Assembly (NCBI RefSeq): GCF_000226095.1 | Contig: NC_016472.1 | Span: 3,658,001 to 3,722,000, forward strand | Reading direction: 5' to 3' | DNA length: 64,000 nt | DNA from: Thermothelomyces thermophilus ATCC 42464 | Lineage: Eukaryota > Ascomycota > Sordariomycetes > Sordariales > Chaetomiaceae | Part shown: piece by piece, positions 34,424-45,837 of the stretch | Position numbering within the stretch: position 1 is the stretch's first letter | Layout of the letters: each line of letters opens with the position of its first letter | Notes under the pieces: model-generated | What the model was told of the DNA's origin: nothing | The model's input: only the letters and a program-made list of their open reading frames with translations | The model's database searches: none | Translations under genes and position numbers: made by a program

Positions 34424-35855
34424 GGTTTCGATTGATGGAAAGTGCGAAGGGCGGGCTGGGAGGTTCGGGAGATGCGCCGGTTCGCTCGGTTACGGTACGG
34501 TCTAAGGGGGAAGTCGGCTGCGTGATGGACCAAGATGTTTATGATCAATGGTGGATCGGAAATAGGATCAAAAACAAAAACGAGGCACAGTGAATCGATA
34601 TAGCGAGTGGGATGGAGAGCGTGAGGCGGTGGAAGCAGTGCTAAGTCCCGCCTGCAGCTTGTTGGGCGTCGAGCGGAGTCGGTGAGCTGTCCGCCGAGCT
34701 CCGGCGTGGTGACTTCGGGACAAGAATGCTTCACCGCAGGATCAAGAGCGCGGTACGATACGAGGACCGAGGAACGTAGGGATCGCGGCAGCAGTGGCTG
34801 TCTCGTCGCATATTGTCATCGAGGGGTGCCCGGGGAGTATCGTTTCCAGGGGAAGTTGCAGCTGGGGGCAGGGGCAGAGGAACGGAAGCGGTAGATACGC
34901 GACGTGGGGGTGTATATTGGGAAAGCGGTAATCGCAAGGGGGGAAATAGCGGAAAGAGTGTTTCCCCGCGAGAGCAGGTAAGAGAAACCAGACTGGCAGA
35001 CAGCAGACTTGATGGGATTGTTCAACGCGAGATGGGTGTCAGAGCGCCCAGGCAGTCCGCGTCGGGTGTTCAGCTGAGTCCGGAGCGGAGCCGAGCGGCG
35101 GGGACAGCATAAAGTGGACAGCTGCCGAGACGACTGGCGCTGAGGTGAGAGACGACTGGTCGGGCGGCGGGGGCCCCTTCCAAGTTGGGAGCAACGTGGG
35201 GTTTAGGCACCTGGAAGGAGGCTTTGCACGGATTACCATTTACCTTAGTACATACATACGGAGTAATCCGTACTCGATACATCTCGCTACATGCGTACCT
35301 TTAGGTACTTGCCTGATGTACTGGGTCCCAACCACCTCACCATCCTTCCTTACCTTCCCTAACTGCACACTACTAGGTACATAACATACCTTGCACACTG
35401 TACGCAGGTATGTATGTCAATGTTTTCCCAGGTCCTCCGTGATTCAAGACACCCATGAGCCACCCAGCACATGCTCACTCCACCAGACAGCGTACGAAAG
35501 CCCAGACACTCCGCTGGCCCAACTGGCTTCGGGGCGAGCTCAGAGTGTGGCATGGATACTGATGAGCCCAATGCCACCCTGAGCTAGGCGAGCTGAATGC
35601 ACGGCCGTGTCTGATTGGAGCAATTCCCCGAGCCGTGACAGCCTACACTAACAACACACTTACAAGCACATCACTAGGTCAAGCACCTAACTCATCCGTA
35701 TACGATTGGACAACGGACCTTATAGATGTTGAATTGGTGCAAAGTACAGCCTTAGCGCCTGGTGCACTCGTGCGGAGAAAGGCAACTTTCGATCTATAGC
35801 CAGGGATGTGCGTTGTGAACATGTTGCATTCGAGACTACTGGGTATCCAACAGGT
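34424..35855. other. intergenic
   Basis: 1.4 kb. The proximal part is the promoter and 5'UTR of the SMR gene. At 35.23-35.41 kb lies a GTAC-rich patch with the inverted repeat TACGGAGTAATCCGTA (35257-35272), which contains an exact GTAATCCGTAC. No gene seen. Confidence 0.5.
35263..35273 (-). repeat. dispersed intergenic 11-mer GTACGGATTAC, copy 3
   Basis: An exact copy in reverse orientation, embedded in a 16-bp inverted repeat (35257-35272). Confidence 0.6.
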
Positions 35856-37654
35856 TCAGGGGATCTCATCATCCTCGTCCCCAAATCCGAACCCGAAGCT
35901 GAAGCCAGTGTTCTTCTTCTGAGGCTGATCCCCAGAACTGTCAACGTCACCAACTACGGTTTCCCACCGTCTCTTCCTCTCAGCCAGTTGCTTGAAACCC
36001 TCCTCGAGCAAGTCGGGTTGTTCTTCCCTTAAGCGGCTCACGAAGAGACCGTACGGATCCGAGATTCTCTTCTCAAACCCGGATACCTGATCTGCCTTGT
36101 CCCTAAGGAAGGACAGAACACCGCCCAGGTGAGACCGTGGCACAAAGTTCTGTGTTAGGGCAATCCCGTCCTCCAGGTTCACCACGAGATGCCACCAGCC
36201 GCTCGGGACATGCAGAATCTCGCCCGCTCTGCAAATCCCTTCTCTGCACTCGGGGAGCCGCCTTGCTTCTGCGTGGAACTCGAGCAGCCATTCCGCGATG
36301 CTGAGCGGGCTAGTGACCTCGCTGCTGTCCTTGGATACGAACACGCCGGGCACGGTCGCCGAGGGAGGAAACATGATCCAGTACTTAGCGCCCTGTATCA
36401 CAGCATTCCAGGCACTCGTCGCATTGGGATCCTTGTGAAAAGTAGATCCGCTGCGCTTTGGACCGATGATGAGCCAGCGGTGCGCTGGCCGTTCGGCTCC
36501 CAAATGCTCGAACAGGTCAGGCCCGAAACATTGGGGCTTCCAATATGCCGCCCCGTTCTCCTTGCCGACTTTCAGCGACATCTTCTCGGCAAACTTCCGA
36601 TCGAAGAGATAGAGAGGGCTCTCGTCTTGGGTGTTCCGCATGTACTGGTAGTAGGTCGCAAACGTCCAATCCACCGCTTCCGCTCGGAACACAACCTCCG
36701 CATACTGAGAGAGGAGACCCTCCAGAGTCCACGACTTGGTGACTGGCCAAGGCTGGATACAATCGGTGAGGATAAACGGCTTCTTGCTCCACTTCTCTGC
36801 AAACTCCTCATACGACATGTTCTGAAGGCGATCAATCTGGTTGGCGGCTGGGATGTTCCGGGTGTACTGAAGCAAAGAGATATGGCTGCAGACAAACGGG
36901 CGGTGTAACACATCAGAGAAGACGTTGCTACAGTCTACCCGAGCTGTTTGTTCCGGCGACAAGCCGAGAACTGTTGCTCTCCAGGACCCTCGCCACTCGA
37001 AGGAGGTTTTCTTGCCGAGATCTGACCTGGAGCATCGTCAACAGATGTTCCGGGACCGGCAACGTCATCGTAAGCCACTTGGCCAATATATACTTCCGGC
37101 GTCGCAACTCGTCCACCTCAAGCTTTTGCAAGCAAGAGGCATAGGCACGATGTGGGTGGTGGCAAGCTCCGGGGCCGACCCCAGCATGCTCACAGGGAGC
37201 AACACAGCATGGCACACAGTCCACCGCTGCTTTGTGCTTCTGCGATATCTACCTCGCATGTCATTCTAAGATCGCAAGGAACCACTTACTCCAGGAAGAC
37301 CGACTTCCAGACATCGTCAGCCATGCAGCAGGCGAAGAGATACTTGCATGCATAGCCTAACATTCTTAATGTCCTCGCATCCATATACTCCAAGAGCTGC
37401 ATAAGCACTTCATCGGGTAGAGCCTGAAGCGCTCCTATAGACATCCTAGCATCCGCGCCGGCAGAGAAGTACTTGTTGCCCAAGGGTTTGATGCCGAGGG
37501 GGTGTGGTGGAATGGACGAGTCGATGGTGGAATCATCTTCACTGCTGTTGCCGCCCCTGCCAGTCACCGAGTGGCTCGACAGTTGGTTCCCTTTGCCGTC
37601 CTCCTCAAGAGCGCAGTTCTGATTTTGCCACTCGTTCGAGGACAGGAGCATCAT
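35856..37654 (-). CDS. F-box and JmjC-domain protein, putative Fe(II)/2-oxoglutarate oxygenase
   Basis: Exons 37290-37654 and 35856-37026 (511 aa from the ATG at 37654). After a low-complexity N terminus comes an F-box (ALQALPDEVLMQLLEYMDAR then YACKYLFACC), which could link it to an SCF ubiquitin ligase. Beyond the splice follow FEWRGSWRATVLGL and RPFVCSHISLLQY, then a cupin-type JmjC domain. Its iron ligands are visible as FHKDPNATSAWN (HxD) and the distal His in CRAGEILHVPSGWWH. The middle strand is AVIQGAKYWIMFPP. The domain pairing matches the JMJD6/PTDSR-like fungal F-box/JmjC group; the substrate is unknown. The 263-nt intron is long for this window, and its 3' part stays open in another frame (LEVDELRRRKYILAKWLTM), so a further exon or isoform is possible. 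The start is uncertain because the frame continues upstream without ATG. Confidence 0.85.
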
Positions 37655-38313
37655 GTGCGAATCTGTGCCAACCGTGGAGAAACGTTGTTTCGAGTGCGGT
37701 ATTGGAGAATCGGCTGGCTGTTGGAGAGGGGTAATGCGTCGTTGAGGATCTCGAAGAGTCAGAGAGGCATTGATGTGCAATCTGGCACCAGCAAGATTAC
37801 AGCCAAGCTGAACGAACAAGCTTTGAGAAGGCTTCCACCTCGGAAAACTTTCACTACTAGTCGATTACCGAGATGGAGTTTTTGCCCCCCTTGCACCACT
37901 GCCAGACGAGGAAAAAAAAATCAGGTCAATAATAAAGCAAGTTGCCCCACTAACCTTTGTTGGTTTGAAGCGGGGTTGCTGCCTGAGGCGGCGATAAATT
38001 CTGCTCCGCCAAAAGGAATTTTTATCGCTGTCCACCCAGCTCAAGCTCTTTCCTCTCTCGATCACCACAAGTCCAGAATCACCACGTTCAGATACCACGC
38101 CCTTTCATAGATTCACTTGTTCTCGGTTAGAATACTGGGAACTTTGAGTCTATTTTTTTTCTGGAAATTCTATTTCACCTGTGACCTCTGCAGCACTCGC
38201 GCCGAGTTGTCTGCGGATTTTTTTCTCACTACCCCACCAACGAACGCTTTCTGAATTTCTAGGTTCAAGCCGGGCTTGGATCTGGAAATTATCGCGAACT
38301 CTACATCGCAATC
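37655..38313. other. divergent promoter region, F-box/JmjC gene and eIF4A
   Basis: About 660 bp between head-to-head genes. The eIF4A side (38.10-38.30 kb) is pyrimidine-rich, as is usual for strongly expressed fungal genes, and probably holds the 5'UTR. Confidence 0.55.
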
Positions 38314-39845
38314 ATGGCTACCGACAAGGGTCTCGAGGATGTCCCCGAGGGTACGTTTGTTCTCGCTCTCTTCCGCAGGTCGCTTTACGACTCCCCCCGA
38401 GCAGTGCGCCGATATCCCCTGGGGTCACTGCGATGCTCGCTTAACACCCATGCACAACGGTGCCGAAAACTATGGGAATAGAGTCGCTAATTGTCGTCTC
38501 CCCCTACAGGACAGATCGAGTCTAACTACGATGAGACCGTCGACTCCTTCGATGAGATGAACCTGAGGCCGGAGCTTCTTCGCGGTAAGCGCTACCTCTG
38601 ACCTGCGCACCCCGGTGGCAATTGGGCAGCCACTAACGATACGAAAGGCATCTATGCGTACGGTTTCGAGCGCCCGTCTGCTATTCAGCAGCGCGCTATC
38701 ATGCCGGTCATCAAGGGTAAGGACGATCATCCTTGCGATCACAACGTCCAATTGGGCACTAACACTGCGATCAGGTCACGACGTCATTGCCCAGGCTCAG
38801 TCCGGCACCGGCAAGACCGCGACTTTCTCTATCTCGGTTCTGCAGAAGATCGACCCGAACCTGAAGCAATGCCAGGCGCTTATTCTCGCCCCAACTCGTG
38901 AACTGGCTCAGCAGATCCAGAAGGTCGTTGTTGCCATTGGCGACTTCATGAACATTGAGTGCCACGCCTGCATTGGCGGTACTAGTGTCCGCGAGGACAT
39001 GAAGGCCCTTCAGGACGGCCCTCAGGTCGTTGTCGGCACTCCTGGCCGTGTCCAAGACATGATCCAGCGTCGTTTCCTCAAGACGGACAACATCAAAATG
39101 TTTGTCCTGGACGAGGCCGACGAGATGCTCTCCGTATGTGAATTCTTGTTACCTCTCTATCACTCACAGATCAAGTGCTAACAGTTGCCAGCGTGGCTTT
39201 ACTGAGCAAATCTACGACATCTTCCAGCTGCTGCCGCAGTCTACCCAGGTCGTCCTGCTCTCCGCTACCATGCCCCAGGACGTCCTCGAGGTCACGACCA
39301 AGTTCATGCGCGACCCCGTCCGCATCCTTGTCAAGAAGGACGAGCTTACCCTCGAGGGTATCAAGCAGTTCTACATTGCCGTTGAGAAGGAGGACTGGAA
39401 GCTCGACACCCTGTCGGATCTCTATGAGACTGTGACCATCACGCAAGCCGTCATCTTCTGCAACACCCGCCGCAAGGTCGACTGGCTCACCGACAAGCTC
39501 ACCGCCCGCGACTTCACCGTCTCGGCCATGCACGGCGATATGGACCAGGCTCAGCGTGACCTGATCATGAAGGAGTTCCGCTCGGGCTCCTCCCGTGTCC
39601 TCATTGCCACCGACCTTCTGGCCCGTGGTATCGACGTCCAGCAGGTGTCGCTGGTCATCAACTACGACCTTCCCGCCAACCGGGAGAACTACATCCACCG
39701 CATTGGTCGTGGCGGTCGTTTCGGTCGTAAGGGTGTTGCCATCAACTTCGTTACCGCCGATGATGTGCGCATGATGCGCGAGATTGAGCAATTCTACAGC
39801 ACCCAGATCGAGGAGATGCCCATGAACGTGGCCGACCTGATTTAA
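38314..39845 (+). CDS. tif1: eukaryotic initiation factor 4A, DEAD-box RNA helicase
   Basis: The RNA helicase of the eIF4F cap-binding complex, which unwinds 5'UTRs for 43S scanning. Exons: 38314-38350, 38510-38584, 38648-38716, 38775-39133 and 39192-39845 (397 aa, the normal length). It begins [20 protein letters not shown], with the Q motif [13 protein letters not shown]. Then come AQSGTGKT (motif I), PTRELA (Ia), DEAD (II), SAT (III), [11 protein letters not shown] (IV), [10 protein letters not shown] (V) and [11 protein letters not shown] (VI), ending [11 protein letters not shown]. Short exons cluster at the 5' end, as is common for highly expressed fungal genes. Confidence 0.97.
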
Positions 39846-40478
39846 AACGACCTTCTCATCTGACACAATATACACTCCTTCTTCTTCGGGATACCTGAGG
39901 AAGGACACCGCTATTTCGGGTAGAAAGAAGAAGAGGTTGCCAGTTACAGGGTTTTCTCTTTTTTTTTTGCCCTTTTTTGTGGGGGGGTCGGCATCTGGTT
40001 GGCATCCACAAAAAGCTCTGATAGTTGATAAGGGGGTTTGGCGCCTGCACCTTAATTGGTGAACGGTGTGAGTGCGGTGGTGCCTCTCAAGGAAGGCTGG
40101 TCTGATTTTTTTTTAACGGCTTTTACCGGCTCTTCAGTGCCATATATACGCAGAGTTAGGGAGGTTACCAAAATGCGACGTAGACTGAAACCACGACTTC
40201 GTACGCGTATGATCCTGCATGCACCGTCGGCGGATTCTGGGGTTCTGGTTTGTAGGGTCCCCGCTGAGCCCATCCAAAGGTCACTGGTACATACATACTG
40301 TACAATGGTGGATGTGAGTGGGGCTTAAGTATCCCTGCTCTGCCCTTGTAGCGGGTAGTCAAAGTCTCGGCTCGCGAGGCAACTGACAAGGCTCAACCTT
40401 TCACGCTCCTCAGTTCGTCCCACAATCATCCAGAAGTCAACACCATCCTACAATTGCAAGTGCGAGGAGTATATCACA
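39846..40478. other. intergenic, tif1 3'UTR and yra1 promoter
   Basis: 633 bp between tandem genes, with T- and G-rich runs near 39.96 kb. Nothing else recognisable. Confidence 0.55.
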
Positions 40479-42262
40479 ATGGACCGCGCCCTCGATCGTA
40501 GTCTTGACGAGATCCTTGAGGAGCGCAAGCAGGTACGCGCGCAAGCTTTGTTCCTCTCCCGTACTGCGAAATGACCAATGACCCCCAACACTGTGGCACT
40601 TTTGGGCTGACAGGATGTTGTAGAACAACAGAAGTTCTCGCGGCGGCCGTCGCCGCGACAGATCCGATTACCCCAGAGATGGCGTCAGAAAGGTACGAGC
40701 AGGCTAATAGTCCGATGGAGAAAAAAACAAACATGTGCTCAGACTTGGCCGTCGGGGCAACCGACACCGATCAGGTTGATTGAACCCTTCTTTCTTCCTC
40801 CCACGTCCTCCCCCTCGATCACTTGCGGCACATGGTTCGAACGACGCAGCCATGCGCACACGTTCCCAGTGCGCGTGCGTGTGTCTGCTTCGCGTGCAAG
40901 CCCGATGCCTGCGCCCCCGGATCACTTTCGGATCGGACAGCTACTTTTGGGGGGGGAGGGGGAAGGTTAACAGCTCCAACTTGAAATCTTGCCGGCTAAC
41001 ATGCTCCCGATCGATTTTTCTTTTGACGGGACAGTCCTTCAGAGATGACGCACCGCGGAACCTTGATTCGTGCGTACTCCCGAATGGTGTCTTTGGGCCT
41101 GGAACAGCGGGCTGACGCGGTGTTAAAGCGAATGGGTCCACGACAAGTTTGAAGATTACGGTACGTTTTTGATTCCTAGCTGTGCTGTAGCAATTCTTCT
41201 TCTTTAGCCGCTAACACCCCAGTTCAGGGAGCCGCCGCTCTGCTCCCAGACGCAGATATTCTCCCGAGCCGACCAGGTAGGACGAGCTCGCGCCGCCGCC
41301 AAAACCCCTCCGAGACCTACCTCGACTCTGACTCTTCCGCAGCGAAACCAGGGGCACCAAGCTCAGGGTAGACAACCTTCACTACGAACTGACCCAAGAA
41401 GACCTCGAGGTACTTACCTTTAGCCCCTCTCACTTTTGCCATATCCCATCCGCATTTTTCCCCCCCTAACTCTTCGCTACACCAAGCCTAACCTGGCATC
41501 TCCCGTGATCAGGACCTCTTTTCCCGCATCGGCCCCCTCATCAGCCTCGAGATGAAGTACGACCGCGCCGGCCGCTCTGAGGGTACCGCCTTCGTGACGT
41601 ACGAGTCCCGCCGCGACGCCCTGCAGGCCATCCGGGAGTACGACGGCGCCAACGCCGCCGGCCAGCCCATCAGGCTGACCCTGCTGCCCGGCGGGCCGTC
41701 GGCCGGCGCCTCGAGGGGGGGAGGCCGGTCCGGCGGCAACCATCCGTTCGACTCGTCCGCCAACGCCGGCCGCCCGCTCGCCGAGCGCATTACGGTGCCC
41801 GGGCAGGGCAGGTCCCGCTCGCTCTCGCCACACCGGAGGGGGCCAGGTGGCGGCGGCGGCAGGGACTCGGATGAGGAGGCTGCGCGCAGGGGGGTGGATC
41901 GGTATCGGCCCCGCGGAGGCGGCGGATCCGGCAGGCTCAGTAGGTCTAGGAGTCCCATTGGTGGTCGGGGTGGAGGAGGCAGGCGGAGGGATGGTGGTGG
42001 TGGTGGTGGTGGTGGTGGAAGGAGGTCGGGTGCCCGGGGTAACCGTGGCGGCGGCGGTGACCGGAGCGGGCGGCCCAAGAAGACGCAGGAGGAGTTGGAT
42101 GCCGAGATGGAGGACTACTTCAACAGCGGTAGCGGTGGAGGCGGTGGCGCTGCGCGGCAGAGTGAGGGTGCTGCGGCGGGCGCTGCGGCGGGCATCAATG
42201 GGGCTGTTGCGCAGCAGCAGCAACAGCAGAACCTGGGCGAGGACATTGACATGATTGAGTGA
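40479..42262 (+). CDS. yra1: Yra1/ALYREF-family mRNA export adaptor
   Basis: Nuclear RNA-annealing protein that links spliced mRNP and TREX to the Mex67 export receptor. Exons: 40479-40532, 40624-40692, 41035-41069, 41129-41160, 41228-41276, 41343-41409 and 41513-42262 (351 aa). The N-terminal UAP56-binding-like motif is MDRALDRSLDEILEERKQ. It is followed by an Arg-rich segment and EWVHDKFEDY. The single RRM spans exons 6-7: TKLRVDNLHYELTQEDLEDL (RNP2) to GRSEGTAFVTYES (RNP1). The C-terminal half is RGG/Gly/Ser-Arg-rich, then KKTQEELDAEMEDYF, the conserved C-terminal UAP56-binding box, and a poly-Gln stretch. Intron 2 (342 nt) is far longer than the others. Yeast YRA1 also has an unusually long intron used in autoregulation, so similar control is possible. 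Confidence 0.9.
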
Positions 42263-42421
42263 GTGCGCAGACACTGTACATTACTTACTCGGAAATTGCC
42301 ACATGACGAGTTCGGGGGGGGGGAAAGGGAAAGCAAGTGCAATACAGCGAGATGTACTATACTTCGTGTGCGATCTGCTTCACAAGATGCAATCTCTATT
42401 CGTACACAAGTGGACTCTATA

Positions 42422-44931
42422 TTACAAACTTTGGGTTGACCCATTGGCTTTGCCCACCTGCTGGCGATTCTGGGATCGCGGTCTCGGGGTCGAAGTCCGC
42501 CGCGGCGACTTGTGGGCTGTAACCCTCTGCCCCGTCGAAGGTTTTGCTTGGGGGACGTGAGGCTTCCGTCCCGTCAAACGTCCTGCATGGGGGGCGCGAG
42601 GCTTTGAGGCCGCGGATGGCGGCGGCGATCGGTTCGCAGGTGAGAGCGGCACCCCCGCGTAGGGGCTCGCTTGAGATAGCAGGTAGGAGCGTGGCGTGTC
42701 CATCTTGGACACGATCCACTTGTTCTGTCCATCCTCCTCCTCCTTCCTCTCCTCCTTCTTCTCCTCCTTCTCCTTCTCCTTCTCCTTCTCCTCCTTCTTC
42801 TCTTCCTCTTTCTTCTCCTCCTCCTTCTTCTCCTCCTCTTTCTTTTCCTCCTCCTCCTCCTCCTTTTCCTTCTCCTCGTCCCGGGCCTGCTTCTCTTCTT
42901 CCCTGGCTTGGTCCCCCTTCGTCATCCGGCCCTCCTCCCTAGGCTGGTCCTCCTCCGCAGCCTGCGTCTTCCAGGCCTGAAGCTCCCGCAAGGCCTCCTT
43001 CTCCTCCCGGGCCCGTCTCTTCTCCTCGGCCTTGACCTCCTCCCAGGTCATCTCCTTTTCCTCCTGGGAGGCCAGCTGCAACCGCTCCCGGGCCAGCTTC
43101 TCCTCCTTGGCGAGCAGCGCCTGCTGGGCTTTCGATCTCCTGACGAGATAGACGCCCTCGGAAGAGACGCCGCCGAACAGATTGGGATAGGACCTGACGA
43201 TATCGAGCGGGGAAGCGCCGATGACGGCGCCGGGCGTGCCGAAGACGGTAGTTACGGACCTGGGCCTCTCCTCGGGGTCATAGCCGCGAGGTTCCGGGAT
43301 CAAGTATTGCTGCGGCTCGGGGTAGGCCGCTTCGACAAAGAACTGCACATACCAACCCGGAGGGGCGATGCCGCTGCCGCTGCCGCTGCCGCCGTCGACA
43401 GAACCGTCGTCATATTTACGGGAGAACGAGTCGATAAAGCTCTGCAAGTCTTGGTCCTCGTCGGTCAGGGGCTCGGTCTGGGGATCTAGGGACAAGAGGC
43501 CCTGCTTCGCGCCCCAGCCGCCGCCGCCGCTCACTATAAGTTTTCGGGCTGGTTAGATCGGGCAATGGTTTTTTTCCAAGTCCAACGTCGGTCGTTGTGT
43601 GGCTGGCGGCGTTACTCACCGACTTTGTGTAACCGACAGCCGCAGGCGAGGTGAATGTTCATCCGGTAGGCCGCGAGCTTGGCCAGGCTCCATTCCTGGT
43701 CAGGGCTGTAGTTGGCCAGCTGCAGCGGCTGTAAGATGTGGCGGCTGTGGGCGTACCCTGGGGGTATCGACAAGGCCCAGACATTGAAGGGGCCGCCTGG
43801 GGGGTGGTCGCCGTCCCGTAGCTTGCGGGGCGCCTTTAGAAGTAGAGGGATGATGCGCTCCAGCTCCTCCGAGGCCGGGACTGACTTGCCGTCGACCTCG
43901 AGCTTGGATAGGATGTTGCCCATGCTGTTGAGGACTTTGCGCGCAGGGGTCACCGGGACGACTCGGGCGGACACTAAGGATCCCGAACCCTCGGGGAAGC
44001 CCAGGTCGTCTGGAGGAAGTACGACGGTATGTTCCTTCAGGTGGACCTTTTGCATGAGAAGGGGAAGTTGGGAGCCGATCCGCATCTGGTTGGGAAACCA
44101 CCACTGGCTGGCAGCTATGGTATTCGGCCGGCCATTGGCAAAGAGGGTGTTGGCAAGGGGGACGTAGACTCTCTGGGGGCCGCCGACCGTCTTGGGCGGG
44201 GGCCGGAACTCGAGCGAGCCGGGCGGGGGATGCGATCCCCCGAGGTTGTTGCGGGGCGGCGAAGGGGCCGAGGGGGCGGCGGAGAGGGGAAAGAAGGGCA
44301 AGATGCGGCGGTTATTGCCGCGCAGGATGGAGATGCCCTCGGAGGAGGTGAAATGGTCGAGTCGGCGGTCGTAGCGCGGGACCTCGTCGACGGCGGCGGT
44401 CAGGACGGACACGTTGGCAGAACGGACGTCGGCCATGCCCGAAGCGGCGAGCAGGCGGGCGACAAAGGCGTCGTCATCCAGCCAAGACGCCAGCGACCTC
44501 GACGCCAGGACGACGGCGGCGTTCCGGTCGTTTGGCTGGACGGGACGCTGCGGATTTCGCTTCCCCAGACCCATCCAGTTCTGGACGTGGTCAATCGCGG
44601 CATCCTAGGTTCCCACCCCCGTTCGCTGTTAACATGGCTTCTTCAAAGAGGAAAAAAAAACAAAAAAAAAAAAAAAAAAGAGGAAGAGGGCGTCTCTACG
44701 CGCGTCTGTCTTTCCCTGGGTGTCGAACCAACCACTCACCTGGAGCTCGGCCGTGGTGCCGCGCGACGTGTCGAGGGCGACGGTCATGGCGGCGGCGAAC
44801 AGCTTCTTCGGAGTCTCTTTGGAGACGAGACTCTTTTGCGCGCCTCGGGCGACTGTGGCGCCAGGAGCGCCCCGGCCAACCCGCTTCGGCGGCACATTTT
44901 TAGCCCACAGCTGCCGAGTTGCTGCCAGCAT
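42422..44931 (-). CDS. unrecognised conserved fungal protein, probable mitochondrial leader, Glu/Lys-rich rod
   Basis: Exons 44740-44931, 43620-44604 and 42422-43533 (762 aa). The N terminus MLAATRQLWAKNVPPKRVGR is basic and lacks acidic residues, like a mitochondrial presequence. The folded-looking part (about 60-400) includes DAAIDHVQNWMGLGKRNPQR, DEVPRYDRRLDHFTSSEGIS, RVYVPLANTLFANGRPNTIA and PPGYAHSRHILQPLQLANYS. Then come GWYVQFFVEAAYP and a charged helix passing into an almost pure Glu/Lys stretch (from about 590), encoded by a polypurine tract. The C-terminal tail is basic and Pro/Ser-rich. I do not recognise the family. Mitochondrial location is inferred from the leader only. It converges with yra1 at only 159 bp. 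Confidence 0.75.
42718..42880 (-). repeat. polypurine (GAG/AAG) tract coding for Glu/Lys
   Basis: Imperfect CTC/CTT triplet repeats on the plus strand encode the Glu/Lys rod of the minus-strand gene. The long homopurine strand may form triplex DNA and is probably length-variable. Confidence 0.8.
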
Positions 44932-45837
44932 ATGTGTGAGAGCAGGCGTGTAATAGCATATAGTAGGTAAGAAGGAAAAAGTAGGCCAATTGGCGCGCTG
45001 TTCCGGATGGTATGTGCGCTAATGCTGAGGAATAACTAAACTTATCGTGTTTTCGTCTTGGCCCGTGCAGAATCCTTTTTTTGACAGTGCCGAATTGAAC
45101 ATTTAATCCGTACTTGCTCTGGTGGATACCATGACATCACTTGCCGCTTCGGCAGCAACCGCACCGAGACCACAAAGGAAATAAAGAGCCCATCCATAAG
45201 AAACAAAACGGACAGAAAACAAGACGACTCAAAAAAAAAAAAATACAAAATAAAAACACTGGCCACAAACTCGAGCCGCGGCAACCCCATCGCGGCCGAA
45301 GACGGTCCCCCCGTGCCCGAGGCGCTCAAGTCCGAAATCCGACAGCAAACCGGGGCGGCCGACGCGTCTGGCGGTGGCAGCGGCGGCTCGGCCGGGCTGC
45401 ATGCAGCGGGCAGGACGCCGACGCCGTCCCGTCGGGCGCCCGCGTCGAGACGGCGGCGGAGGTGGCCGCGCAGCCGGGCCGCACCGCCTAGGAGGCCGGT
45501 GCGTGCGTGTGATGATTGACAGTTGGTTCAATTGATTGATTAGATGGTGCGATTGCTTGGTTGATTGTCTGCTTGGTCGGTTGATCGTGGGTTAGTTATG
45601 TGTGTGGGTTGTAGCTCGGGATGAGGGACCCTGCCTGGCGATTTGGGCGTCGTTTGGCAGCACATGTATTTCGCACATAGATTTACGACTTCATTTGTTG
45701 GTATCGTATTGCCACCCATATCCTTACAGGAGAGAGTAAAAAAAAAAAAAAAAAAGCCTAAGATGCATTCCAACCACCATATCGGGCCTCCACCACATGT
45801 TCTGTTCTCTCGCTATTGGCAGCAACCCCGGGATCGT
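44932..45837. other. intergenic
   Basis: 0.9 kb, containing a TAATCCGTAC partial motif (45104-45113) and A-runs near 45.23 and 45.74 kb. The right part is the 3'UTR of the F-box gene. No gene seen. Confidence 0.5.
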
